This document shows, one piece after another, positions 1 through 7,860 of a stretch of 64,000 nucleotides of DNA (the first letter of the stretch is position 1; every line of letters begins with the position of its first letter). The notes under the pieces are model-generated. The model made no database searches and was not told the origin of the DNA. It worked only from the letters and a program-made list of their open reading frames with translations. Both the position numbers and the translations under genes were made by a program. Source of the DNA: Arthrobacter woluwensis (lineage in GTDB: Bacteria > Actinomycetota > Actinomycetes > Actinomycetales > Micrococcaceae); assembly GCF_900105345.1 (NCBI RefSeq), contig NZ_FNSN01000003.1:1302001-1366000 (forward strand), written 5' to 3'.

Positions 1-1100
1 CCGCGGCGTACTTCCCGCAAGTGCGGTTGAGCGTCGCGGAGGTCGACGGGCGGGTGGTCGGTTTCGCTGGGACCGCCGAGGACCGGCTGGAGATGCTCTT
101 CGTCGATGCCTCCGCTCATCGCCAGGGCATCGGGAGCGCCCTGCTGGACCACGTGATCGCGGAGCAGGGCGTGCGTTCCGTGGACGTGAACGAACAGAAC
201 CCCGGGGCCGCCGCCTTCTACGCCCGTCATGGTTTCACCGTGACGGGGCGCAGCGAGACCGACGACGCCGGGCGCCCGTATCCGCTCCTGTACCTCGCCC
301 TCGCGGCTCCTCGGCCCCGGCCGCACCTCGTCCGGCGGGGCGAGGGCACACCGCTCCTGTTCGTCCACGGCAACGGCATCGACCACCGGCTGCTCCTGGA
401 TCTGGACGATGTGTTCGACGACGGCGGCTGGGAGCGTCTGTACCTCGACCTCCCTGGGTTCGGCGGCACTCCCGCCCTGGCCGGCGACGGCGACCTGCCG
501 GCTCTCGCGGACTGGCTCGACGACGCGGCGGGGGAGCTGACGGGCGGCCGTCCGTTCGCCGTCGTCGGCAACTCCCTGGGCGGCCTGCTGGCGCGCGAAC
601 TGGCGGCGAGGCGGCCCGACCAGGTGCTCGGGCTGGCATTGCTCGCTCCGGTGGTGGACCCGGTTCTCTCCCGCCGCACGCTGCCGGAACAGACCGTGCT
701 GCGGCGCGACGAAGATCTGCTGCGCTCGCTGAAGCCCGGCGATGCGATGGCGTACGAGGAGCTGTCGGTGGTGCAGTCGCCGGAGAACTGGGAGAGGTTC
801 CGGACCGCGGCACTCCCTGGGCTGAAGGCTGCGGACACGCGCGCCATGGACCGGCTGGCCGAGCGGTACGTCCTGGACCCGGCGCCGGATGCCCGGCTGA
901 CGGGGTTCGCCAAGCCGGTGCTGATCGTCGCCGCGCGGCAGGATCACGTGGTCGGCTTCGAGGATCAGGAAGTCCTCGCCCATTCCTTCCCGGACGCGGG
1001 GTATGCGGTGCTGGAGGAAGCCGGCCACAACGTCCACTTGGACCAGCCGGAGAAGGTCCGCGAGCTGCTCCGCGAGTGGGCGGCGCGGGTCCGTCCGTAA
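1..1100 (+). CDS. GNAT acetyltransferase / alpha-beta hydrolase fusion, 5'-truncated
   Basis: The reading frame is open from the window edge, so the start lies upstream. The first ~95 residues are the C-terminal half of a GNAT N-acetyltransferase: the acetyl-CoA loop HRQGIGSALL is clear, followed by the N-E-Q-N-x-x-A-x-x-F-Y helix, while the N-terminal strands are missing. After a short proline/arginine linker comes a complete alpha/beta hydrolase of about 255 residues, with oxyanion segment FVHGNG, nucleophile elbow GNSLGG, an acid in the ARQDHV segment and the catalytic His in AGHNVH. Two enzymes on one chain is unusual; substrates cannot be deduced. A GTG at 21 would start inside the GNAT fold and is unlikely to be the real start. 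A hairpin separates it from the convergent hpaI gene. Confidence 0.85.
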   Translation, partial: AAYFPQVRLSVAEVDGRVVGFAGTAEDRLEMLFVDASAHRQGIGSALLDHVIAEQGVRSVDVNEQNPGAAAFYARHGFTVTGRSETDDAGRPYPLLYLALAAPRPRPHLVRRGEGTPLLFVHGNGIDHRLLLDLDDVFDDGGWERLYLDLPGFGGTPALAGDGDLPALADWLDDAAGELTGGRPFAVVGNSLGGLLARELAARRPDQVLGLALLAPVVDPVLSRRTLPEQTVLRRDEDLLRSLKPGDAMAYEELSVVQSPENWERFRTAALPGLKAADTRAMDRLAERYVLDPAPDARLTGFAKPVLIVAARQDHVVGFEDQEVLAHSFPDAGYAVLEEAGHNVHLDQPEKVRELLREWAARVRP

Positions 1101-1103
1101 GGA

Positions 1104-1135
1104 ACCCGGCCCGGGCCTGTCGGCCCCGGCCGGGT
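1104..1135. terminator. Hairpin between convergent genes
   Basis: Arms ACCCGGCC (1104-1111) and GGCCGGGT (1128-1135) flank further GC pairing. It sits in the 44-bp gap between the fusion gene and hpaI and could end both transcripts, although there is no clear T-run. Confidence 0.5.
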
Positions 1136-1144
1136 AGGCGCGCC

Positions 1145-1969
1145 TCAGTACGAGGTCGTCGCCCCGCTGACGCCGTCGTCCTCGCCGGCCCCGGGCTGAG
1201 GGATGAAGCGCGCGGCGAGAGCCTCGGACGCCCTGGCCGTCAGCGCGACGTCGGCCCCCACGAGCAGGAAGGCCGCCCCGGCCTCCGCATAGTCGGCGGC
1301 GGCCTGCGGATCGAAGGCGTTGACGCCCACGGGTTTCCCTGCTGCCGTCACGTCGGCGAAGGCGCGGCCCACCGCGGCGACGACCTCCGGGTGGCCCTGC
1401 CGGCCCAGGAAACCCAGCGACGCGGCCAGGTCGCTGGGGCCGACGAACACGCCGTCGATCCCGTCCACCGCCGCGATCGCTCGCGCATTCTCCACGCCCT
1501 CGCCGGTCTCCACCTGCACGAAGACCGACACGTGCTCGGCGGCGTTCTGCAGGTAGTCCGGCACGCGGTTCCAGCGGGCGGACCGCGCCAGGGCACTCCC
1601 CACACCCCGGATGCCGTGCGGCGGGTACTGGGCGGCGGCCGCCACGGAGCGAGCCTGCTCCTCGGTGGAGACCATCGGGACCAGGATGGTCTGCGCGCCC
1701 AGGTCCAGGACCTGCTTGATGATCACCGGATCGGCGGACGGCACCCGCACCACGGCCGTGACCGGGTAACCCGACACGGCGTGCAGCTGGGACAGCACGG
1801 ACTCGAGCCCGTTCGGCGCGTGCTCCATGTCGATGAGGATCCAGTCGAGGCCCGAGCCGGCCATGACCTCCGCCATGACGGGCGAGCCGGAACAGACCCA
1901 GCCGCCGAACAAGGGCCGCCCCGCCTCCTGCAGGCGGTGACGCAGAGTGGGGTTCAGAGGAAGCGGCAT
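1145..1969 (-). CDS. hpaI: HpcH/HpaI aldolase (4-hydroxy-2-oxoheptanedioate aldolase)
   Basis: This 274-aa class II aldolase would split 4-hydroxy-2-oxoheptanedioate into pyruvate and succinate semialdehyde, the last step of the homoprotocatechuate meta-pathway. Family features are visible: IDMEHAPNG with the catalytic His, the metal-ligand Glu in FVQVETGEG, and the metal-ligand Asp in FVGPSDLAASLG. Length matches the family (about 260-270). The ATG at 1969 was chosen because the protein from MPLPLNPTL aligns with the family start; the longer frame upstream only reads through hpaH. It overlaps the end of hpaH by 16 nt, which indicates translational coupling. It is the last gene of the hpa operon. 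A related 2-keto-3-deoxy-sugar acid aldolase is the only real alternative, and the context argues against it. Confidence 0.93.
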   Translation of the reverse strand: MPLPLNPTLRHRLQEAGRPLFGGWVCSGSPVMAEVMAGSGLDWILIDMEHAPNGLESVLSQLHAVSGYPVTAVVRVPSADPVIIKQVLDLGAQTILVPMVSTEEQARSVAAAAQYPPHGIRGVGSALARSARWNRVPDYLQNAAEHVSVFVQVETGEGVENARAIAAVDGIDGVFVGPSDLAASLGFLGRQGHPEVVAAVGRAFADVTAAGKPVGVNAFDPQAAADYAEAGAAFLLVGADVALTARASEALAARFIPQPGAGEDDGVSGATTSY

Positions 1970-2739
1970 GAGATGGTTCCCAACGGTCCGTAGTCGCAGA
2001 GCACGCTGTCGCCCCGGGAGATCCAGACGGGCCGTGTGAACGACCCGGCCAGGATGATCTCCCCGGGCTCCAGCCGGTCTCCGTGATGGTGCAGTTTGTT
2101 CGCGAGCCACGCGACGCCGGTGGCCGGGTGGTTGAGGACGCCCGCGGAGACGCCGGTCTCCTCGATCGTCTCATTCCGGTACAGGAGGGCCGAGACCCAC
2201 CGCAGGTCGACGGCGTCCGGCCGGGTGGGATTCCCGCCCAGCACCATGCCACCGTAGGCCGCGTTGTCGCTGATGGTGTCCACGATCGTGCGCCCCTCCA
2301 GCTCGATGTGGGAGTTCAGGACCTCCAGCGCCGGCGTGACGTACTCGGTGGCGCGCAGCACGTCCATGACCGTGCAGTGCGGCCCTTCCAGCGGTGCGTT
2401 GAGCACGAAGGCCAGCTCCACCTCGATCCGGACGTTCGAGTAGGCGTCGAAGGGCAGCACGGAGCCGTTCTCCCAGACGGTGTCGTCGAACATGACGCCG
2501 TAATCGGGTTCCGAGATGCCGGTGGCCTGCTGCATGGCCTTGGAGGTGAGCCCGATCTTGCGGCCCACCAGCCGGCGGCCTGCCGCCAGGTTCTTCTCCT
2601 GCCAGACCCGCTGGATGGCGTACGAATCATCGATCGTCGCCTCGGGGTGCCGTGCCGTGATCCGCGGGATCACGGCACGGTCGCGTTCGGCGTCGGCGAG
2701 TTCCTGGGCCAGCTGTGCGATGGTGCTGTCGTTCAGCAT
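1954..2739 (-). CDS. hpaH: 2-oxo-hept-4-ene-1,7-dioate hydratase
   Basis: This 261-aa enzyme belongs to the hydratase/decarboxylase (MhpD/HpcG) branch of the FAH superfamily. It would add water to 2-oxohept-4-ene-1,7-dioate to give the HpaI substrate. The family pattern is visible: the RLVGRKIGLTSKAMQ segment, the substrate/metal region around DYGVMFDD, VRIEVELAFVLN with the acidic metal ligands, and the C-terminal GEIILAGSFTRPV. The ATG at 2739 has a strong AGGAGAG ribosome-binding site. It lies 26 bp after hpaD and overlaps hpaI. Position between the dioxygenase and the aldolase supports the assignment over the related 2-oxopent-4-enoate hydratase. Confidence 0.93.
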   Translation of the reverse strand: MLNDSTIAQLAQELADAERDRAVIPRITARHPEATIDDSYAIQRVWQEKNLAAGRRLVGRKIGLTSKAMQQATGISEPDYGVMFDDTVWENGSVLPFDAYSNVRIEVELAFVLNAPLEGPHCTVMDVLRATEYVTPALEVLNSHIELEGRTIVDTISDNAAYGGMVLGGNPTRPDAVDLRWVSALLYRNETIEETGVSAGVLNHPATGVAWLANKLHHHGDRLEPGEIILAGSFTRPVWISRGDSVLCDYGPLGTISCRFL

Positions 2740-2765
2740 GGTGTTCCTCTCTCCTGCGCCGGACG

Positions 2766-3929
2766 TTAGAGCTGGTTTCCCAGCTTGTACTCGCCCTGCT
2801 TCCATTCGGGCATGGCCTCCTGGTCGTCCGGCCGGGTGTAGGAGAACCCGTCCGCGCCGATGGTGACGGCCATTTCGCTCGAATCGGTGCGGGCGACGAC
2901 CGGCTGCGGGTTCCCGTCCAGGTCCAGGACCAGCGACGCCTCGGTGTACCAGCTGGGAACCACCGGGTTGCCCCACCAGTCGCGGCGCTGGTTGTCGTGC
3001 ACATCCCAGGTGACCACCGGGTTGTCCGGGTCGCCGGTGTAGTAGTCCTGGGTGTAGACCTCCACGCGGTGGCCGTCCGGATCCCGCAGGTACAGGTAGA
3101 ACGCGTTGGACACGCCGTGGCGCCCGGGACCGCGTTCGATCGCGTCACTGCGGCGCAGGGCCCCGAGCTTGTCGCAGATCGCGAGGATGTTGTGTTTCTC
3201 GTGGGTGGCGAAGCACACGTGGTGCATCCGGGGGCCGTCGCCGCCGGTCATCGCCGTGTCGTGCACGGTCGGCTTGCGGCGCATCCAGGCCGCGTAGACG
3301 GTGCCTTCGTCATCCTGGATGTCCTCCGTGACCCGGAATCCGAGGTCCTGCATGAACTTCACAGCGCGCGGGACATCCGGGGTGACCTGGTTGAAGTGGT
3401 CCAGGCGCACCAGCTCACCCGGAACGTGCAGATCGTAACGCCAGGACAGCCGTTCCACGTGGTCGGTCTGGTGGAAGAACTCGTACGGGAAGCCCAGGGG
3501 ATCCTCCACACGGACCGAGTCGCCGATGCCCTTCACGAAGCCCTCCGGGCGACGCTCCACCCGACAGCCGAGCTCCGTGTAGAACGCGACGGCGCGGTCA
3601 AGGTCCTCCGGTGTGCGGACACGGTAGGAGAAGGCGGCGACGGCGGCCACGGGTCCCTTGCGCAGCACCAGATTGTGGTGGATGAACTCCTCGGTGGAGC
3701 GCAGGTAGATCGCGTCCTCGTCCTCTTCGGTCACGTGCAGGCCGAGCACGTCCACGTAGAAGACCCGGGAGGCGGCCAGGTCGGTCACCACGAGTTCCAT
3801 GTACGCGCAGCGGAGGATGTCCGGCGCGGGGGACTCGGGGGTGGCCACCGGATTCGCCGTGTGGATCGGCGCCTCCTGGCTCACGTAGAAACCGGAGGAG
3901 GTGAGGGTGCGGTCTTCCAGATGCGTCAT
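2766..3929 (-). CDS. hpaD: 3,4-dihydroxyphenylacetate 2,3-dioxygenase (homoprotocatechuate, type I extradiol)
   Basis: This 387-aa vicinal-oxygen-chelate dioxygenase opens the ring of homoprotocatechuate to 5-carboxymethyl-2-hydroxymuconate semialdehyde. From residue ~33 it closely resembles MndD of Arthrobacter globiformis as I remember it, a manganese-dependent member. With a 23-residue offset the metal triad is His178 (RLDHFNQVT), His237 (PRMHHV) and Glu290 (GHRVEVYT), and the acid-base His is His223 (TVHDTA). The N-terminus is about 20 residues longer than MndD, so a later start is possible, though no in-frame ATG or GTG is obvious there. The 2-aa pattern WDVHDNQRRDWWGNP near the C-terminus is typical. 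Metal (Mn or Fe) cannot be told from sequence. Gap to hpaE is 30 bp. Confidence 0.96.
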   Translation of the reverse strand: MTHLEDRTLTSSGFYVSQEAPIHTANPVATPESPAPDILRCAYMELVVTDLAASRVFYVDVLGLHVTEEDEDAIYLRSTEEFIHHNLVLRKGPVAAVAAFSYRVRTPEDLDRAVAFYTELGCRVERRPEGFVKGIGDSVRVEDPLGFPYEFFHQTDHVERLSWRYDLHVPGELVRLDHFNQVTPDVPRAVKFMQDLGFRVTEDIQDDEGTVYAAWMRRKPTVHDTAMTGGDGPRMHHVCFATHEKHNILAICDKLGALRRSDAIERGPGRHGVSNAFYLYLRDPDGHRVEVYTQDYYTGDPDNPVVTWDVHDNQRRDWWGNPVVPSWYTEASLVLDLDGNPQPVVARTDSSEMAVTIGADGFSYTRPDDQEAMPEWKQGEYKLGNQL

Positions 3930-3959
3930 GTCATGCGTCCTTGCGTGAGATGGGGCGGT

Positions 3960-5513
3960 TCAGCGGGGGTCCGGGTCGTCTAGATCGTTCTCGTGAGGCG
4001 GTTCCTGCTTGCCGAAGGTCGGGTTGTGGACCTTGCCGAGGGTGATGTGCACGGCCTGCTGGTCGGTGTAGAAGTCGATCGAACGGTAGCCGCCCTCGTG
4101 ACCCAGGCCGGAGGCCTTGACGCCGCCGAACGGGGTGCGCAGATCACGGACGTTGTTCGAGTTCAGCCAGACCATGCCGGCCTCCACGGCCTGCGAGAAG
4201 TTGTGGGCGCGCTTCAGATCGTTCGTCCACACATAGGCGGCGAGCCCGTACTTGGTGTCGTTGGCCAGCGCGAGCGCCTCCTCGTCGGTGTCGAAGGGGG
4301 TGATCGCCACGACCGGGCCGAAGATCTCCTCCTGGAAGATCCGCGCGTCCGGTGCGACGTCGGCGAACACGGTCGGCGCCACGAAGTTGCCGAAGGCGAA
4401 ACCTTCCGGCTGTCCGCCGCCGGCCACGAGGCGACCCTCGCCCTTGCCGATCTCGATGTAGCTCATGACCTTTTCGAAGTGCTCGGGGTGCACCAGCGCG
4501 CCGACCTCCGTGGCGGGATCGTGCGGGTAGCCGACCTTGACCCGCTGGGCCTGGGCGGCGTAGCGCTTCACGAATTCGTCGTAGATCCCGCGCTGGACCA
4601 GGATGCGCGAGCCTGCGGTGCAGCGCTCGCCGTTCAGGGAGAAGACGCCGAAGATCGTGGCGTCGATCGCGGCGTCCAGGTCGGCGTCGTCGAACACCAC
4701 GGCCGGGCTCTTGCCGCCCAGTTCCATGGACAGGCCCTTCAGGAACGGCGCGGCGTTGCCGAAGATGATCTGGCCGGTGCGGCTTTCGCCCGTGAAGGAG
4801 ATGAGGGGCACGTCCGGGTGCTTCACCAGGGCGTCGCCGGCGTCCTCGCCGAGGCCGTTGACGAGGTTGAACACGCCCTTCGGCAGGCCGGCCTCCTCGA
4901 AAATCCCGGCCCAGAGGGAGGCGGAGAGCGGGGTGAACTCGGCGGGCTTGAGCACCACGGTGTTGCCGGTCGCCAGGGCGGGGCCGAGCTTCCAGCTCTC
5001 CAGCATGAACGGGGTGTTCCAGGGCGTGATGAGCCCCGCGACCCCGATCGGCTTGCGGTTCACGTAATTGATCTGGCGGCCGGGGACCTTGAAGGTGTCA
5101 TCCGCCTGGGCCACGATCAGGTCCGCGAAGAAGCGGAAGTTCTCCGCCGCGCGGCGGGCCTGGCCGAGGGCCTGGGTGATGGGCAGACCCGAGTCGAAGG
5201 ACTCCAGCTCGGCGAGGCGCTCGTCCCGGGACTCGACGATGTCCGCGATGCGGTGCAGGATCCGGGAGCGCTCGCGGGGGAGCATGCGGGGCCAGGGCCC
5301 CTCGGTGAAGGCGCGACGGGCGGCCGCGACGGCGCGGTCGATGTCGGCCTTCTTGCCCGCTGCCGCGGAGACGTAGCTTTCGTTGGAGACGGGTTCGAGG
5401 ACGTCGAAGGTGTCTCCGTCGAGGGAGTCGACGAATTCCCCGTCGATGTAGTGACGGATGCGCTCGGGCAGGTCCGCGGGGACGTGCCGGCGGTCCAGGG
5501 CCGTGGGGGTCAT
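3960..5513 (-). CDS. hpaE: 5-carboxymethyl-2-hydroxymuconate-semialdehyde dehydrogenase
   Basis: This 517-aa aldehyde dehydrogenase oxidises the ring-cleavage semialdehyde to 5-carboxymethyl-2-hydroxymuconate, using NAD. ALDH landmarks are present: NAD-binding ITPWNTPFMLESWKLGPAL, the general-base Glu in MELGGKSPAVVF, the nucleophile Cys in FSLNGERCTAGSR and the C-terminal EEIFGPVVAI block. The ATG at 5513 is preceded by GGAGGAG at good distance. The frame stays open far upstream, but that extension only reads antisense-like through the gntR gene. The specific substrate comes from the operon context (hpaD and hpaH on either side); the fold alone would allow other hydroxymuconic semialdehyde dehydrogenases. 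Confidence 0.93.
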   Translation of the reverse strand: MTPTALDRRHVPADLPERIRHYIDGEFVDSLDGDTFDVLEPVSNESYVSAAAGKKADIDRAVAAARRAFTEGPWPRMLPRERSRILHRIADIVESRDERLAELESFDSGLPITQALGQARRAAENFRFFADLIVAQADDTFKVPGRQINYVNRKPIGVAGLITPWNTPFMLESWKLGPALATGNTVVLKPAEFTPLSASLWAGIFEEAGLPKGVFNLVNGLGEDAGDALVKHPDVPLISFTGESRTGQIIFGNAAPFLKGLSMELGGKSPAVVFDDADLDAAIDATIFGVFSLNGERCTAGSRILVQRGIYDEFVKRYAAQAQRVKVGYPHDPATEVGALVHPEHFEKVMSYIEIGKGEGRLVAGGGQPEGFAFGNFVAPTVFADVAPDARIFQEEIFGPVVAITPFDTDEEALALANDTKYGLAAYVWTNDLKRAHNFSQAVEAGMVWLNSNNVRDLRTPFGGVKASGLGHEGGYRSIDFYTDQQAVHITLGKVHNPTFGKQEPPHENDLDDPDPR

Positions 5514-5554
5514 GCTCTCCTCCAAGGTTGTGATCGTGACACCCGGATGGGTGC

Positions 5555-6232
5555 TCAGGCGGTGTGCCCGTCGCCGGGATGGCGCTGGGCGAGGTAGGCG
5601 TTCATCGTGGCCCAGCGGTGGTCCCGCGCAGCCATCTCGATCTCGAGAGGGCTGGCGTTGCTCCGGATGAGCTCGATGATGTGGTCGTGTTCCTCCACCG
5701 ACTCGCGGGCGCGGCCGGGGATGAAGGAGAAGGTGGAGTCGCGGACCCCGGCCATGCGGGCCCAGCCCCGGTGCACCAGGTCCAGGATGTGCGGGTTCGG
5801 GCACGGCTCGAACAGCAAGGTGTGGAACTGCTGGTTCACCACGGTGAAGAGGTGAGGGTCGAAGTCGTCGAGGAGCCGGCGCAGGCGTTCGTTCATCTCC
5901 GCCGCCCGGTCCAGGTCGATCGAGGCGAGGTGCGGCGCGGACAGCGAGGTCGCGACACCTTCCACGACGCCGAGCGTCTGCATGGTGTGCACGTACTCCT
6001 GCTCGTCCACCAGCGTCACACGGGCGCCGACATTGCGCTCGAACTCCACGAGCCCCTCGGCCTCGAGCCGACGGACGGCTTCGCGCACCGGGACCACGCT
6101 CATGTCCAGGGAGGACGCGATCGACCCGAGCACGAGCCGGTAGCCGGGCCCGAACTCGTGGCGCGCGATGCGCTCGCGGATCCACTCGTAAGCGATCTGG
6201 GACTTGCTGAGGGAGGTCACGGTGCTGCTCAT
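5555..6232 (-). CDS. GntR-family regulator, FadR (FCD) subfamily
   Basis: A 225-aa regulator with an N-terminal winged helix (residues ~10-75, with VPVREAVRRLEAEGLV as the recognition region) and a C-terminal all-helical FCD ligand-binding domain (~85-215). Its putative metal-binding histidines are in FHTLLF, EEHDHII and ARDHRWATM. It is the second gene of the hpa operon, starting 4 nt after the hpaG stop and followed 41 bp later by hpaE, so it probably controls its own operon in response to an aromatic acid or pathway intermediate. The likely operator is a 12-bp palindrome found before hpaG and before the ThDP gene (see 7748, 7800 and 11163). Confidence 0.92.
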   Translation of the reverse strand: MSSTVTSLSKSQIAYEWIRERIARHEFGPGYRLVLGSIASSLDMSVVPVREAVRRLEAEGLVEFERNVGARVTLVDEQEYVHTMQTLGVVEGVATSLSAPHLASIDLDRAAEMNERLRRLLDDFDPHLFTVVNQQFHTLLFEPCPNPHILDLVHRGWARMAGVRDSTFSFIPGRARESVEEHDHIIELIRSNASPLEIEMAARDHRWATMNAYLAQRHPGDGHTA

Positions 6233-6236
6233 GACG

Positions 6237-7709
6237 TCATTCTCCCGTGCCGTGGTCGGCCTCGAAGCGGGCCCGCCACTCGGCGTTCAGGGGGAACAGC
6301 CCGTCCACGGGATGACCGTCGGCCACCTGACGCGCGATCCAGGCGTCCTCCGCTTCCTGGGCCAGGGCCGCGTCGGCCACCTCTTCGGCGAGCGACGGCG
6401 GCAGGACGATCACGCCGTCGTCGTCGCCGACGATGATGTCGCCGGGCTGGACGGTGGCGCCACCGCAGGAGATGGTCAGGTCGCTGTCCCACGGCACGTG
6501 CTTGCGTCCGAGGACTGCGGGGTGGGGGCCCTGGCTGAAGACCGGGAGGCCGGTCTCCGCCACGGTCACGTAGTCCCGAACGCCGCCGTCGGTCACGACG
6601 CCGGCCGCTCCCCGGACCTGCGCGCGCAGTGCGAGCACGTCCCCGAGCGTGCCGGAGCCGCGCTCACCGCGGGCCTCGATGACGATGACCTCGCCTTCTC
6701 CGACGGAGTCGAAGACGCGTTTCTGGGCGTTGAAGCCGCCGCCGTGGCTGCGGAAGAGGTCTTCGCGGTTCGGAACGAAGCGGAGCGTCTTCGCGACGCC
6801 CACCATCTTGGTGCCGGGCACGGAGGGCCGGACGCCGTCGATCGCCACATTGTCCAGACCGCGCTTGCGCAGCTGCTGCGAGAGGCCCGCCACCGGGGTC
6901 TCCAGCAGCTTGGCGCGCAAGGCGGGGGAGAGGGCAGGACCGGGTTCGCCGAGACCGGCGGCCTCACGGGAGCCCCAGGCCTCTTCGCGCTGGTGGTCGT
7001 CCACGGAGGGCAACGAGCCGAGGGCGGGGTCGAAGCCCCCCGGGCCCTCGATCACGCGGGAGACGAGGCGCCCGCTCGACGGCGCGCCCTCCACCGTGGG
7101 CGCGTCCACCTCGACCTCGATCACGTCACCCGGCACGGCCACGGAGGAGCCGGCCGGGGTGCCGGTGAGGATCACGTCGCCGGTCTCGAGGGTGAGGTGC
7201 TGGGAGAGATCGGCGATCAGCCGGGAGAAGGGGAAGATCATGGCCCCCGAGGTGTCGTCCTGCACCAAGTCGCCGTTGCGCCAGGCCCGCACGCGGAGCG
7301 CGGCGGGGTCGACCGTGCGGGCGTCGATCAGCTCTGGGCCCACGGGGGTGTAGCCGTCCCGTCCCTTGTTCCGCAGATTGGACCCCTTGTCGTTGGACCG
7401 GAGGTCGTAGAGCCCCCAGTCGTTCGACGCCGTCACCCAGGCGACGTGGTTCCAGGCCTCGCCCACGGAGATCCGGTGCGCGGGTTCGCCGATGACGAGC
7501 GCGATCTCGCCCTCGAAGGCGAGCAGTTCGGTGCCGGCGGGCCGCTCCACCGTGCTGCCGGACGCGCTCAGGGAGCTCGACGGCTTGAGGAAGTAAGAGG
7601 GAGAGGCGGGCGTCCGGCCGCGCTGCGCGGCACGCGACGCATAGCTCAGATGCACGGCGATGATCTTGCCGGGAGTCACCTGGAACGGTGTGGATTCCTT
7701 GGTCGGCAC
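6237..7709 (-). CDS. hpaG: HpaG-type FAH isomerase/decarboxylase fused to RraA-like domain
   Basis: This 490-aa protein joins two modules. Residues ~10-222 form a fumarylacetoacetate-hydrolase fold like the HpaG half that decarboxylates or isomerises 5-oxopent-3-ene-1,2,5-tricarboxylate; metal ligands appear as Glu66, Glu68 and Asp102 (FEGEIALV, NDWGLYDLR). After a linker rich in Glu, Ser and Pro, residues ~275-480 form an RraA-like (HMG/CHA aldolase, oxaloacetate decarboxylase) domain with the GDVLALRAQVRGAAG and DGGVRD motifs (Arg378, Asp379). In E. coli HpaG two FAH copies are fused instead. The RraA half may take over the decarboxylase step, which is inference. It is the first gene of the operon. 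Start ATG at 7709 has an AGGGACG-like site upstream. Confidence 0.9.
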   Translation of the reverse strand: MPTKESTPFQVTPGKIIAVHLSYASRAAQRGRTPASPSYFLKPSSSLSASGSTVERPAGTELLAFEGEIALVIGEPAHRISVGEAWNHVAWVTASNDWGLYDLRSNDKGSNLRNKGRDGYTPVGPELIDARTVDPAALRVRAWRNGDLVQDDTSGAMIFPFSRLIADLSQHLTLETGDVILTGTPAGSSVAVPGDVIEVEVDAPTVEGAPSSGRLVSRVIEGPGGFDPALGSLPSVDDHQREEAWGSREAAGLGEPGPALSPALRAKLLETPVAGLSQQLRKRGLDNVAIDGVRPSVPGTKMVGVAKTLRFVPNREDLFRSHGGGFNAQKRVFDSVGEGEVIVIEARGERGSGTLGDVLALRAQVRGAAGVVTDGGVRDYVTVAETGLPVFSQGPHPAVLGRKHVPWDSDLTISCGGATVQPGDIIVGDDDGVIVLPPSLAEEVADAALAQEAEDAWIARQVADGHPVDGLFPLNAEWRARFEADHGTGE

Positions 7710-7747
7710 GGGCGTCCCTTCACTCGCTGACGGAGGTCGTACACCAA

Positions 7748-7759
7748 ATCATATACGAT
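7748..7759. promoter_or_regulatory. Palindromic operator site 1 (GntR candidate)
   Basis: ATCATATACGAT matches the 12-bp palindrome ATCGTATACGAT at 11 of 12 positions. It lies 39 bp before the hpaG start, in the divergent hpaG/MFS control region. Confidence 0.6.
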
Positions 7760-7767
7760 CTGGATTT

Positions 7768-7788
7768 CCTGACAAGGGGGTTGTCAGG
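7768..7788. promoter_or_regulatory. Inverted repeat CCTGACAA-N5-TTGTCAGG
   Basis: Perfect 8-bp arms with a GGGGG spacer lie midway between the two GntR-like sites. The symmetry suggests a binding site for a second regulator, or for a transcript hairpin in either direction. Confidence 0.45.
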
Positions 7789-7799
7789 TCATATCTGAA

Positions 7800-7811
7800 A
7801 TCGTATATTTT
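7800..7811. promoter_or_regulatory. Palindromic operator site 2 (GntR candidate)
   Basis: ATCGTATATTTT keeps one perfect half-site of the ATCGTATACGAT palindrome (9 of 12). Its centre is 52 bp, about five helical turns, from site 1, so two dimers could face the same side of the DNA. It is 50 bp before the MFS start. Confidence 0.5.
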
Positions 7812-7860
7812 CTGGTGCAATGCGATGGTGCATCGCCCGAACTCGCCCCTGGAGCACCAG

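Noticed and set aside
3993-5597. Long plus-strand frame opposite hpaE
   Set aside because: It is the high-GC antisense shadow of hpaE and gntR; Val/Gly/Arg/His-rich translation without family motifs. The same applies to many other long opposite-strand frames, for example 11269-12759, 16427-18253, 19820-21430 and 48286-49881.
7660-7860. Upstream start of the MFS transporter
   Set aside because: This stretch holds the operators and hpaG start region; the ATG at 7861 has GGAG at the right distance and agrees with the family.
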